Assembly (NCBI GenBank): GCA_005881995.1
Contig: VBHV01000221.1
Coordinates: 6,097 to 26,558, forward strand
Source of the DNA: Chloroflexota bacterium
Lineage (GTDB): Bacteria > Chloroflexota > Ktedonobacteria > Ktedonobacterales > Ktedonobacteraceae
Length of the DNA stretch: 20,462 nucleotides
Reading direction: 5' to 3'
Below the pieces are notes generated by a model. That model ran no database searches. It was not told where the DNA came from and saw nothing but the letters and a program-made list of their open reading frames with translations. A program made the position numbers and the translations under genes. Each line of letters begins with the position of its first letter. The stretch's first letter is position 1. Of the stretch, positions 1-8,050 are shown one piece after another.

Positions 1-170
1 CCAATAGTATCTGCTGTAGTAGTCAGCGCAATCATGATCATGGTCAATCCAAGGATGAACAAACGAGTACTGCGCGTTTGGAAATAGACCTGGAAGGCTC
101 GCAGCATAATAAATAAGGTGATAATTACCACTGCTGTTGCACGGAGGTTAGCAAATGTATTGGCACTCAT
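1..170 (-). CDS. Membrane protein of unknown function, N-terminal part only
   Basis: The reading frame starts at an ATG whose complement is at 168-170 and stays open for 56 codons to the window edge. It begins MSANTFANLRATAVVI and contains two hydrophobic stretches, about residues 13-24 and 42-53, separated by a short basic segment (QTRSTR). This fits an integral membrane protein with a short cytoplasmic start. A strong ribosome binding site, AGAAGGAG, lies about 10 nt upstream. The gene follows the 212-1132 gene on the same strand after 41 nt, so the two probably form one transcript. The family is not recognised, and the C-terminus lies outside the window. Confidence 0.7.
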   Translation of the reverse strand, partial: MSANTFANLRATAVVIITLFIMLRAFQVYFQTRSTRLFILGLTMIMIALTTTADTI

Positions 171-211
171 CGATATAGAACTCCTTCTAGCATTCGGTTC
201 GTAACATTGAC

Positions 212-1132
212 TTAAAGGTTGTTAAGTAGCGATAGACCATTCTTAAGCTGTCCGCTTGAATCGAACAGTTCAATACGTCGCTCGGCTAATAAAGTTCGCA
301 AGGCTACGGCAACCTCTTTCAAGCCAAGGTGAGTGACGGCGCATAGTTCTTGCACATTTTTACGACCGTCTATGTATCTGTATAGATCCCGGGTCAGTCT
401 ATCTGCAATGATGGGGTCAGCTAAGGGATTATTCGTCGTCATCAGTTCAGCATCTTGCTTTCGATGAGGAACCAGTTCAGATAGAGCCGATAAGCTTGCT
501 TGCTGAAGTTGGAGCTTGTAGCCTTGTGCATTATTGGGAAGGGAGAGCAGACCGTTAGTAGCAGCAATTTGCATAGCCAATTTTAAAATATAACTGATAC
601 TTCTTTGAAGCTCAGGATGAGGGGGTTGGCTGAAAAAGAGCAATGCTACGGCTTCGATTGGCATGAGTGTTGCTTGACCCGGGACTGTAGGACTCGAAGA
701 AGCAGGCCGACCTTTACTGTTCAGGTAATCACCAAAGCAGTAATATAATCCATAGCGCTGTAGGAGAGTCGTCTGGTAAGAGGAGAATACATTCCCGACA
801 GGGCAGAGCGCAAGTTCGGTTTGCCGGTTCCGTATGTTTTCTGCAAGGTCGGCAACAGGCTTATCGAGAGTGAGACGATGACGTAACGAATTGTCCTGGG
901 CGGATTGAGCTACTAGCTTCATAAGAACCTGGCCTTGATACCCTTCCGTGGCTACCCAAAATTGCACTACCGGTGCACTGAAGTACTGCACTATGGTCGG
1001 TGTTAGCCATTGAAACAGATCGTCAATGTGGTGCATATCTCGCAGAGCTCGAAGTAGCTCTGCTGTTACTACCATACGGAGTTTGCCTATGTTTATCCGA
1101 TAGGAATTGTCACCATATCCCCCCTGGTTCAT
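212..1132 (-). CDS. GAF-like protein with C-terminal winged-helix-like segment
   Basis: This 306-residue soluble protein has no signal peptide or membrane segment. Residues about 20-200 have the alternating pattern of a GAF-type sensor domain (LLRALRDMHHIDDLF, then a long middle region ending in a helix ILKLAMQIAATNGLL), but no ligand motif is visible. Residues about 240-295 (RLTRDLYRYIDGRKNVQEL, then a helix and LLAERRIELFDSSG) resemble the helical end seen in PatA/DUF4388-type regulators, where a short 'IDG..t..el' segment precedes a winged helix. AGGAG lies 11 nt before the ATG. It is followed after 41 nt by the membrane protein at 1-170, so a sensor paired with a membrane partner is possible. 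Both domain calls are by eye. The CDS is solid and the function is unknown. Confidence 0.75.
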   Translation of the reverse strand: MNQGGYGDNSYRINIGKLRMVVTAELLRALRDMHHIDDLFQWLTPTIVQYFSAPVVQFWVATEGYQGQVLMKLVAQSAQDNSLRHRLTLDKPVADLAENIRNRQTELALCPVGNVFSSYQTTLLQRYGLYYCFGDYLNSKGRPASSSPTVPGQATLMPIEAVALLFFSQPPHPELQRSISYILKLAMQIAATNGLLSLPNNAQGYKLQLQQASLSALSELVPHRKQDAELMTTNNPLADPIIADRLTRDLYRYIDGRKNVQELCAVTHLGLKEVAVALRTLLAERRIELFDSSGQLKNGLSLLNNL

Positions 1133-1326
1133 TACCTATGATGCTCCTATCGTTGGGCCTACTCAACATAAACTAATCTAATACACCACACACCTTTCTG
1201 TTCTAAAAGACGACGCAAAGGTTTTTCTGTAACACAAACAGTACTATTACTTGACTATTAGCTGATCGAAGTACAGTCGGTTAGCTTGTGGTGAACACTT
1301 CAGACTGGAGAGACTCACGAACCTAA

Positions 1327-3349
1327 TCACTCGTACTCCTCGGGGCGCATCTCCACATACTTCTTGAACCAGTCCACCATCACCTCCCAGTAAGATAAGT
1401 ACTGGCTTGGTTTGGCCTGGCCGACATGCCAGGAGCCGGGCACGCGAATAAACTCCACGGGAACCTGTCCCATCATCTTGAGCGTCATGTAGAATTGCTC
1501 GCTCTGTTCGATGGGACAGCGCAAGTCGTTCTCAGGATGCAAGAAGAGCGTCGGCGTGGTTACTCTTTGAGCATAGGTCAGCGGTGAACGTTCACGATAA
1601 TAGGCCGCGCGTTCTTCCTCCCAGGGATAACCCCTCGCCTGGGTCGCCTGCCAAAAACCCACGTCAGAAGTACCCACAAACGAGACAAGATTGGATATAC
1701 CCGCCATAGGTACCGCCGCCTTGAAGCGGTCGGTCTGTCCAATGATGAACATAGACATGTAGCCGCCGTAGCTGTACCCAGAGACCACCAGACGCTCCGG
1801 GTCGGCTATGCCGCGAACGATACATTCATCAACTCCGCGCATGATATCCTGGTAGTCCCAACCACCCCAGTCACCCTCCACTTCGCGCATGAACTCCTGT
1901 CCGTGACCGGTGCTGCCGTGCGGGTTGCAGTAGAATACCGCAAACCCCTGCGCTGCGAGTAACTGGTGGTAGGGATTCATACCCACGCCATACGCTGATT
2001 GAGGGCCGCCGTGTATACGCACCGCGAGTGGATAACGCACGCCTGCTTTCGCGCCGGTAGGCAGCATGATCCAGGCCTCGATCTCATCTCCGTTTGCTCC
2101 CTGATAGGAGATGCGTTCAGGTTTGCTCTGGGTAATCGCAGATAGCAGTGAAGCATTCAGATTCGTCAGGTTCTCAGGTGTGCCTGTCCCTCCCGCCGTA
2201 AGAGGCAGCGCATAGAGGTCCCACAAATCGAATGGAAGTGCCTGGGCCACCAGTAACCCCTGCTCACCCGGCAAAAGCGCGAGGTAGTGGATTAACTGTT
2301 CATCCGAACTCAAGCGGGTCGTCTTGTTATCAGCAACATCGAGATGATAGACGTGGATGCATCCCTGCTCGGTGACGAGAAAATAGACATGAGTACCATC
2401 CGCGCTCCATTGCGGTCTGTATGGGCCAGCCGAGCCAACGCCACAATAGGCCGCGATAGTGGCGTGATTGTCGATGCCAGGGGTCATATCCCGCATCTCG
2501 CTGCCCTCGTGGGAAACGAGATATAGGTGGCTATTTGAGCTTCCCGCGATACGCAAATCCTTGCTGGCTACCAGCATCACATGTTGACCATCGGGAGACC
2601 AGGCATAGCTCCCAACCTCCAACGTGCCATCGGTAATACGCCGCGCAGCACCCGTCTCGAGAGCAATAAGCCACAGATCAGTGACAAATGAGCGATCTCG
2701 ATCATCAGAACGATTGCATACTACGCTGATTTCCTGACTATCTGGTGTCCATGCAGGCTGCTCGTGATCAAAATCTCCGGAGGTGAGGCGGCGCATAGCA
2801 GTGGGATCGACTAGATCTGTATCGGCAACGGGAACAGGCATGACAAACAACTGGGCAAATCTATCGAAGATGCCGCGACCATCCAGGCGATAAAAAATCC
2901 TGGTGATAGTGCGCAGGCGAATACGCTCTTCCTCTTCGTATTTCTTCCATCGCGGTAAAGGCGATCCATTGTCCATCCGGCGACCAGGCCGCCTCGCTCA
3001 CCCCATGTAACATATTCGTCAGCTTGCGCGCTTCACCACCATCGGTATCGATCAGCCAGAGCTGGTTTTTCTCTTCACGGTCCGAGAGGAAGAGCAGGCG
3101 TCTGCTATCCGGCGACCAGGTCGGCTCGGAATCGTTCTTCGTGCCACTTGTTAACCGGCGCGGCACTCCAACCGCATGTCCTTGTTCATCGAGATGGAGA
3201 AGCCAGATGGCGCTCTGCGGCTCGTTCTTTGCCCTATCCAGTGTATGCACAACATAAGCTACTCTGCTGCCATCGGGAGAGAGTGCAATGGTCCCAATTT
3301 CTTTCACCATCCAGAGATCGTCTAAGGTGAGTTTACGCGGTGATACCAT
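1327..3349 (-). pseudogene. S9 family (prolyl oligopeptidase / acylaminoacyl-peptidase type) serine peptidase, frame broken
   Basis: Two minus-strand frames together make one S9 peptidase. The first part (start ATG at 3349, MVSPRKLTLDDLW) gives the first beta-propeller blades with repeated WSPD and SPDG motifs. The second part carries the rest of the propeller and the alpha/beta-hydrolase domain. In the second frame the catalytic residues are visible: Ser in GYSYGG, Asp in PENDLRC and His in GSWHVG. The frames meet near 2940-2965, between AWSPDGQWIAFTA and KKYEEEERIRLRT. Relatives, as I remember them, have a longer charged linker here, so a short block may be missing. The span is 2023 nt, one more than a multiple of three. 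AAGGA lies about 11 nt before the chosen ATG. An upstream ATG at 3400 lies inside a palindromic repeat and is not preferred. The gene probably follows the aldolase gene in one transcript. As read, it encodes no complete enzyme. Confidence 0.85.
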
Positions 3350-3391
3350 GGTAGAGGAGGTCCTTTCTACGAGCCTGATGAAATAATAATT

Positions 3392-3418
3392 GTAGGGCAC
3401 AATAAATTGCGCCCCTAC
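3392..3418. repeat. Single-unit palindromic repeat (REP/MITE-like)
   Basis: A 27-bp imperfect palindrome with arms GTAGGGCACAAT and ATTGCGCCCCTAC, lying between the aldolase and S9 genes. Folded as RNA on the minus strand it gives a stem of about 12 pairs with one bulged G and a tiny loop, with no T-run after it. It is nearly the same as one arm of the element at 12767-12846. Just beside it, 3424-3442 begins GTAGAGACGC, which looks like a decayed relative. Confidence 0.7.
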
Positions 3419-3450
3419 GATTGGTAGAGACGCATTTCAATGAACCCTGA

Positions 3451-4374
3451 TTATTGAATCGAACCTTCATAAATGCCCATGACCGTGTCGAGGAACTTGA
3501 GGGCATCGGGCTTTTTGCGCTGGAAGGAGTTGCGGCCAATGATGGAGCCGAAACCGCCGCCATCGCGAATAGCGCGTGCCTCTGCGAAGAACTCGTCATC
3601 GCCTACTGAAGGGCCGCCAGAGAAGATGACGATGCGGCGACCATCGAAAGCGCTCTGGATGACATTGCGCACGCGGTCAGCCAGGGTCGAGATAGGAATC
3701 TCATATTTCTGGTAGACCTTTTGCGCTTCCGCCAACTCAATTTTGGCGCTGGGCAATTTCACTTTGATGACATCCGCACCGAGCTGGGCGGCAATTTGAG
3801 CGCCATAGGTCACTACGTCTACAGCCGTCTCGCCCTCTTTGCTCAAGCTACTGCCGCGTGGATAGGACCAGACCACTACAGCCAGGCCAGCCTCCTTGGC
3901 TTCTTCCGCAAGTTCCCGCAACTGTTGGTACATTTCTGTGCTTTGAGCTGATCCGGGATAAATGGTGAAGCCAACAGCCACGCAACCCAGGCGCAACGCA
4001 TCACCAACACTGGCAGTGACGGCGGAAATAGGGTCTCGCTCGTCATGGAGTAAATCATGGTTGTTACATTTGAGGATCAAGGGAATATCCCCACAGTAAT
4101 CAGAGACACCTGCTTCGATAAACCCCAGGGGAGCGGCATACGCATTACAACGCGCTTCGATGGCCAGTTGGAAATGGTAGCGCGGATCATATCCGGCAGG
4201 ATTTGGAGCAAAGCTGCGCGCAGGGCCATGCTCGAAGCCCTGATCGACAGGTAAAATAACCATCTTTCCCGTGCCGCCCAGGCGGCCATGATTGAGCATA
4301 CGAGCCAGGTTTGTACGCACACCAGCATTCTCGCTGGTATACCAGCTTAAAATTTCACGAATGCGATCATTCAT
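3451..4374 (-). CDS. fbaB: Class I fructose-bisphosphate aldolase, archaeal/FbaB (DhnA) type
   Basis: This 307-residue cytoplasmic enzyme of glycolysis and gluconeogenesis would cleave fructose 1,6-bisphosphate to dihydroxyacetone phosphate and glyceraldehyde 3-phosphate through a lysine Schiff base. Family signs: LPVDQGFEHGP at 41-51 (Asp44), LILKCNNHD at 99-107, VVVWSYPRG at 166-174, the Schiff-base strand ADVIKVKLP at 200-208 (Lys204 or Lys206), and the phosphate-binding segments FSGGP at 251-255 and GGGFGSIIGRNSFQ at 272-285. Length and motif order are those of an intact bacterial member. The Lys assignment is by alignment from memory. A purine-rich stretch GAGGAGAAAGAG precedes the ATG. 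The next gene on the strand is the broken S9 peptidase. A related DhnA-family aldolase acting on another phosphosugar cannot be excluded. Confidence 0.9.
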   Translation of the reverse strand: MNDRIREILSWYTSENAGVRTNLARMLNHGRLGGTGKMVILPVDQGFEHGPARSFAPNPAGYDPRYHFQLAIEARCNAYAAPLGFIEAGVSDYCGDIPLILKCNNHDLLHDERDPISAVTASVGDALRLGCVAVGFTIYPGSAQSTEMYQQLRELAEEAKEAGLAVVVWSYPRGSSLSKEGETAVDVVTYGAQIAAQLGADVIKVKLPSAKIELAEAQKVYQKYEIPISTLADRVRNVIQSAFDGRRIVIFSGGPSVGDDEFFAEARAIRDGGGFGSIIGRNSFQRKKPDALKFLDTVMGIYEGSIQ

Positions 4375-4436
4375 CGGTTAGTTCTCTTTCTCCTCGACAA
4401 GGCGCTACAATTGACCACGCCAGGGTGGTTGTTTAT

Positions 4437-4445
4437 ATTGTATCA
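4437..4445 (-). promoter_or_regulatory. Extended -10 promoter element for the aldolase gene
   Basis: On the minus strand this reads TGATACAAT, an extended -10 (TGN plus TACAAT), 63 bases upstream of the aldolase start. No good -35 is seen. The inverted repeats at 4451-4536 begin just upstream, so a regulator bound there could control it. Confidence 0.4.
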
Positions 4446-4450
4446 CCTTT

Positions 4451-4536
4451 GCAGGTGGATTGAAAAATTGGTGACCTCACCTGCGTTTCAAGAGGCATAA
4501 CGCTGTACCGCAAGGAAAAGATGGCTCACCAATTTT
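4451..4536. repeat. Nested inverted repeats upstream of the aldolase promoter
   Basis: There are two perfect inverted repeats. GCAGGTG (4451-4457) pairs with CACCTGC (4478-4484). AAAATTGGTGA (4464-4474) pairs with TCACCAATTTT (4526-4536), 51 nt apart. The first overlaps the -35 position of the aldolase promoter. They could be operator half-sites or alternative hairpins; no regulator is known. Confidence 0.5.
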
Positions 4537-4613
4537 ACTTGACTATAACTCACGCTGAACCAGCGATTGGAGCGTGGTCAAGAGTAAAAGCAGCCCTCTA
4601 TATAGCCAGTTGA
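4521..4613 (+). CDS. Candidate 30-residue small ORF
   Basis: ATG at 4521 is preceded by AAGGA with a 4-nt spacer and opens a 30-codon frame, MAHQFYLTITHAEPAIGA onward, ending TGA at 4611-4613. There is no membrane segment, no family resemblance and no promoter. It overlaps one arm of the inverted repeat. A frame this short can arise by chance; it is listed only because it has a plausible ribosome site. Confidence 0.15.
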   Translation: MAHQFYLTITHAEPAIGAWSRVKAALYIAS

Positions 4614-4767
4614 AAACTCTTCTATAGTTACTTCAGACAACCTGGCACGTTTTTATACCAAGGTGTGGAGAAACTACGTTTATCAGTTAGAGAGAGTATG
4701 CATTCGTCGGCTTATCCATAGGGTCTGCCAGAGGTGAAATGTAAGTGATGCTCTAAAGGAGTTTTGT

Positions 4768-5328
4768 ATGAACACGAGTGGCAGTAGTTTTGAGACCATC
4801 TTTGATGAGATACTCAAGCAAAAACAACTTTTAGAAGATTTACAAGCAGAGAATGAATCATTACGCCAGCAACTCACTGATTTACGTGCAGGTCGGGGTA
4901 TTTTTCTTGACATTCTGGGTCAACGCTTTCCTCTGACAGACAATTCGGACGTTTCCTCGCTCGCCATCGTTTCCAATGAAGTTGTCAAAGATGATACGGC
5001 TCCTGTTCCCGCCACAATACTAACAGCGCAGGCCGAGACCGCACAACAGGAAACCGCCGCTATTCCGAATGAAGCATTATCGCCTCCATCGGAAACGCCC
5101 ATCCCCAGTGACGATTTCCTGGTAGAGGAAGTCTCGGAAAATGACGCACTATTTCCAGTTCCTGCGTCGTCAACCTTTCTGGAAGAGGCCATGATTGACG
5201 AGTTCTCGGCCGCCAGCACACAACAAATGGGGGTATGGTCCGGTCCCATTACTAACCACCCGACACTGGACGAAGATGAAAAAGCGACGCTGCGGCGCGA
5301 ACTGATGGGCAGTTTTCTATTGGAATAA
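4768..5328 (+). CDS. Small acidic coiled-coil protein of unknown function
   Basis: 186 residues with an excellent ribosome binding site (AAAGGAG, 6 nt spacer). Residues 8-40 form a clear heptad coiled coil (FDEILKQKQLLEDLQAENES and on through LRQQLTDLRAG). It is followed by a short hydrophobic motif, GIFLDILGQRFPL (43-55). Residues about 58-150 are low-complexity, rich in Ala, Pro, Thr and Glu, and look disordered. The last 20 residues, DEDEKATLRRELMGSFLLE, look like a conserved helix. There is no signal peptide or membrane span. The layout (coiled coil, linker, C-terminal helix) suggests a self-associating adaptor, but this is inference. It stands alone between divergent and convergent neighbours and ends 15 nt before the 46-bp palindrome. 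Confidence 0.8.
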   Translation: MNTSGSSFETIFDEILKQKQLLEDLQAENESLRQQLTDLRAGRGIFLDILGQRFPLTDNSDVSSLAIVSNEVVKDDTAPVPATILTAQAETAQQETAAIPNEALSPPSETPIPSDDFLVEEVSENDALFPVPASSTFLEEAMIDEFSAASTQQMGVWSGPITNHPTLDEDEKATLRRELMGSFLLE

Positions 5329-5342
5329 CAAGTCCTCTACCA

Positions 5343-5388
5343 CAACAAGCACAGCAGGTAACCACGTGGTTACCTGCTGTGCTTGTTG
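5343..5388. terminator. Perfect 46-bp palindrome between convergent genes, possible bidirectional terminator
   Basis: Two 23-nt arms meet with no spacer. The left arm begins CAACAAGCACAGCAGG, the centre is ACCACGTGGT and the right arm is the exact complement. It sits between the ends of the coiled-coil gene (plus, 5328) and the zinc-ribbon gene (minus, 5418). As RNA it gives a stem of about 21 pairs with a 4-nt loop on either strand. There is no T-run on either side, so termination would not be of the classic intrinsic type. It could also be a protein-binding or mobile palindrome. Confidence 0.5.
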
Positions 5389-5417
5389 CATTTGCTGAAC
5401 TCACCCAGCAATCACTC

Positions 5418-6881
5418 CTATGATATCTGGAAGTTAGCTGTAACCTGGTTGATCGGTGGATTGGATTGCATTAGCATAATCAGCGTAAACGCAGTACTCC
5501 CCTGTGGCATCAGGAAAACGACCGTTCCCGTGGTGCCAGAGGATGAAGCAGGAACCGATGTAGGAAACGTGGAATCGCTCGTCGGTGAAGTGGTGGTATC
5601 ACCCGACTTCAGGCGCATAAAGTCACCGACATAACCGATAAATTCATTTGAGGAGGGATTGTCGGCTTTCAACGTCACTGTGATATAGACATTCCCTGTT
5701 GTCGCCTGCTTCCCCGATGCACTCAGGCTCTTCGTCGCGCTCGTGATCGTCCAGTTCACTCCAGCATACTGGAACATCGTATTGGGAGTCACCGTCTTGG
5801 GTTGGTATTTACTCAAATCCGCACTCGCACTGAGAAGAATAAGCATCTGGTTTTCACCCGACGCACCCATCTGGAGCATAAGTTTGCTGAGATCAGCAGG
5901 CTGGGAAGTCACAGGAAAATCGATCCAGTTATTACGCGTGGTTCCTGCATCCGGGCCGGTACCATTCTGCTCGTTGACAGGAGCGATAACACTTTGATCC
6001 GGTAAGATCAATCGAGCGACATCACTATATGCAAAAATCCCAACTTTCGGGCCAGCACTCTCTTTGAAAGCAACCCTCACCCCTCCCGATGTCACGCTGG
6101 AATCATCGGGGAAACTCTGCGCATACTGGACAGAGGTAATGGTGATATCAAGGCTTGCATATGTGAACATCAAGTTCACTGTCTCGTTCGCTGCCCCGTT
6201 GCCATTCCCGCCAGGAGTCGGGGTGTTGCCACTCCCGCTCGTCTGGGTAGCCCCAGGGGTAACAGTAGTTCCTGGCGTATTTCCATTGGCTCCAGGTGTA
6301 TTTTGTGTTCCATTGTTTCCTGTCTGATTACCACGATGGGTTAAAGCGTAAATACCAATGGCTCCAAGTGCGAGGATCAACAGCAGCACAATACTGATTA
6401 TCAACAAGCCTCTCGAACGTTTCGGAGCCCGCGCATAGTCCGGTACGACATAGGTACCCGGAGCAGGTGTGGGCGACTGCTGGTGCGCTGCAACGAATGA
6501 ATCAGGCGGGGGAGGCGGCGGGATCACATTCGCATCCGTCGCTTGTGAATAGAACTGGTTGCCGGAGGTGGGTACGGTTGAGTACGATGCACCAGACGCA
6601 TATGGCGCCTGTCCAGGAGCCATGCCGGGCTGAGGGGTTGGCGGGGTAGATAGAGGGGCAACAGGCGGAGCAAAGCCAGGTCGCGGCGCACGTTCGGTAG
6701 CATCCTGTGAGCCATTATTCTGGCCAGGAGGGGCCGCCTGAGCAAACTGACTTTCACTCGCAAGAGCAGTCGGTTTATTTGCTCCGATATTCAACGTCGT
6801 GCCGCATTCCGAGCAAAAACGTTGGTTAGGTGGAGCCGGGGTATTGCAATTAGGACAAAGCAATGGTGGGTTCTGTGCCAT
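5418..6881 (-). CDS. Zinc-ribbon, membrane-anchored protein with extracytoplasmic DUF4352-like domain
   Basis: 487 residues; AAGGAG lies 7 nt before the ATG. The order is: an N-terminal zinc ribbon with CPNC (9-12) and CSEC (23-26); a Pro/Gln/Ala-rich disordered linker to about 153; one membrane helix at about 158-181 (GLLIISIVLLLILALGAIGI) after a basic patch (KRSR); an extracytoplasmic Gly/Asn/Thr/Pro-rich linker, 184-232; and a C-terminal beta-rich region of two repeats, each with a 'YAxxxxTITS' start (FTYASLDITITSVQ and FQYAGVNWTITSAT). This part resembles immunoglobulin-like DUF4352 domains. The neighbour at 7031-7954 has the same C-terminal architecture without the zinc ribbon, so the two are duplicates. 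A sensor or surface role is possible but unproven; no enzyme motif is seen. Confidence 0.85.
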   Translation of the reverse strand: MAQNPPLLCPNCNTPAPPNQRFCSECGTTLNIGANKPTALASESQFAQAAPPGQNNGSQDATERAPRPGFAPPVAPLSTPPTPQPGMAPGQAPYASGASYSTVPTSGNQFYSQATDANVIPPPPPPDSFVAAHQQSPTPAPGTYVVPDYARAPKRSRGLLIISIVLLLILALGAIGIYALTHRGNQTGNNGTQNTPGANGNTPGTTVTPGATQTSGSGNTPTPGGNGNGAANETVNLMFTYASLDITITSVQYAQSFPDDSSVTSGGVRVAFKESAGPKVGIFAYSDVARLILPDQSVIAPVNEQNGTGPDAGTTRNNWIDFPVTSQPADLSKLMLQMGASGENQMLILLSASADLSKYQPKTVTPNTMFQYAGVNWTITSATKSLSASGKQATTGNVYITVTLKADNPSSNEFIGYVGDFMRLKSGDTTTSPTSDSTFPTSVPASSSGTTGTVVFLMPQGSTAFTLIMLMQSNPPINQVTANFQIS

Positions 6882-6954
6882 GACTGGTCTCCTTAAAAGT
6901 ACCGGGCATCGTCAATATTCACCGTAGTATATGCCTGGATGTATGTTAAATACC

Positions 6955-6963
6955 ATTGTAGCA
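6955..6963 (-). promoter_or_regulatory. Extended -10 promoter element for the zinc-ribbon gene
   Basis: Minus-strand TGCTACAAT, 73 bases before the ATG at 6881. It is the same nonamer as the element before the paralogous gene (8014-8022). A 7-bp hairpin (CAAGACT and AGTCTTG, 6962-6979) lies directly upstream and could be an operator or a weak terminator of the gene before. Confidence 0.4.
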
Positions 6964-7030
6964 AGACTCAGCAGTCTTGTCTATCGTTCCAAGTACGTAT
7001 TTTTAATGATTTATTTCATACAAGTACCTC

Positions 7031-7954
7031 TTACGTCAGTTGGAAATCTGTAGCAGCCTGGTCAGTGCTCTTCTGACCCTGTGGCAAGAGTATCAACGTA
7101 AATGCTCTACTTTTCTGGGGGATAAGAAAGCTCAATGTTCCGGTGGCGCCGCTCACTCCGGTATTAAATGAGACAGGAAGCGTGCTATCTTCAGGCGAAA
7201 CGGTGGTATTTCCAAATTGCAAACGCGCATAATCATAGGGGGAACCGGTAATCGCCACCTGCGATAGAGTATTATCCACGCTGAGCGTCAATATCACAAA
7301 ATGCAAACCCCTGGCGGCTTGTTGTCCTGGAATGCTCAGGCTGGTCGTCGCGCTTTTTAGTGTCCAGTTTAGCCCGAAGTACAGCATCTGACCATTGAGC
7401 GGAGTTGTCTTCGGGGCATAGGCACTCAAATCGGCTTTCCCGGTCAGGGGAATATCCATTTGCGCTTCGTTCGCCGCCCCCATGCGCAGCGTCAACTGCG
7501 CAATTGTATCGCTGGTAGGCACGGCGAAATCCACAATGTTCGTTTGCGTTTTCCCAGGAGTAATGGCCACTGGTGCATTCACATAGGCAGGTTTGATGAT
7601 GGTTTTTCCCGGCAAAACGAGCCGTGCGACGTTCGCGTAGTTCCAGCTAACACTGACAGGCGTTTTATTGACCGCTTGTATAGTCAGCCGCAGCATACCA
7701 TCTGTACTGGTATTGGGATCGTCAAGAAAACTTTTAGATTGCTGCGCATTGACTACCGTGAGATCTACTCCAGCATATGAAAAAGAGGAGTTGATAGTCA
7801 TGGTGATTACAGGGGGCTGCGTTGTATCAAACCCTGGCAGTCGCGCACCCAACAAGCCAGCCGCGATATAGCTGATTGTACCAACCAGCAACAGCAATCC
7901 AATCAGCAGCAGCACGCACCCGCTTCTATTGAAAGCGAAACGAGACTGTGCCAT
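7031..7954 (-). CDS. Membrane-anchored protein with DUF4352-like domains, paralog of the neighbouring zinc-ribbon protein
   Basis: 307 residues from the ATG at 7954 (MAQSRFAFNRSGC). A TTG at 7999 would add 15 residues but has no ribosome site, whereas AAGGA precedes 7954 by 4 nt. A single membrane helix spans about 12-35 (GCVLLLIGLLLLVGTISYIA), followed by an extracytoplasmic region of two beta-rich repeats (FSYAGVDLTVVNAQQSKSF and MLYFGLNWTLKSATTSL). These line up block by block with the C-terminal part of the protein at 5418-6881, including ADLSxYxPKT, NVARLVLPGK-like segments and a matching end (AFTLILLPQG versus AFTLIMLMQS). It lacks the zinc ribbon and the long linkers. Function unknown; probably exported and signal-anchored. 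The next gene upstream is the sedolisin. Confidence 0.85.
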   Translation of the reverse strand: MAQSRFAFNRSGCVLLLIGLLLLVGTISYIAAGLLGARLPGFDTTQPPVITMTINSSFSYAGVDLTVVNAQQSKSFLDDPNTSTDGMLRLTIQAVNKTPVSVSWNYANVARLVLPGKTIIKPAYVNAPVAITPGKTQTNIVDFAVPTSDTIAQLTLRMGAANEAQMDIPLTGKADLSAYAPKTTPLNGQMLYFGLNWTLKSATTSLSIPGQQAARGLHFVILTLSVDNTLSQVAITGSPYDYARLQFGNTTVSPEDSTLPVSFNTGVSGATGTLSFLIPQKSRAFTLILLPQGQKSTDQAATDFQLT

Positions 7955-8000
7955 AGTGTCCTTCGATTCCTTCCACGAGTCGCATAGAACAACGACCAAT

Positions 8001-8033
8001 CAACCTGGCTATGATTGTAGCACAACCAGGTTG
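8001..8033. promoter_or_regulatory. Promoter flanked by an 8-bp inverted repeat
   Basis: CAACCTGG (8001-8008) and CCAGGTTG (8026-8033) form a perfect inverted repeat around a minus-strand extended -10, TGCTACAAT (8014-8022), upstream of the gene starting at 7954. Because the repeat brackets the -10, it could be an operator. It could also be a weak terminator hairpin for the sedolisin gene that ends at 8051, but there is no T-run. Confidence 0.4.
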
Positions 8034-8050
8034 CATCACTATGACATAGC

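Larger units (their letters stand above)
4375..4767. other. 393-bp divergent intergenic region
   Basis: This region separates the aldolase gene (minus) from the coiled-coil protein gene (plus). It holds an extended -10 for the aldolase at 4437-4445, two inverted repeats between 4451 and 4536, and one tiny open frame at 4521-4613. No convincing -10/-35 pair was found for the plus-strand gene, and no RNA gene was recognised. Confidence 0.6.

Noticed and set aside
1133..1326. A promoter for the GAF-like gene
   Set aside because: AT-rich stretches exist but no TGN-TANANT or -35/-10 pair could be fixed with confidence.
2344..3330. Plus-strand frames opposite the S9 peptidase
   Set aside because: They are short, without ribosome sites, and lie opposite conserved peptidase sequence.
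3350..3400. Upstream ATG of the S9 peptidase at 3400
   Set aside because: It lies inside the palindromic repeat and adds residues unlike the family start; ATG 3349 gives the usual beginning.
7954..7999. Upstream TTG start adding 15 residues to the membrane-anchored paralog
   Set aside because: No ribosome site precedes it, and the ATG at 7954 has AAGGA and gives a normal signal-anchor start.
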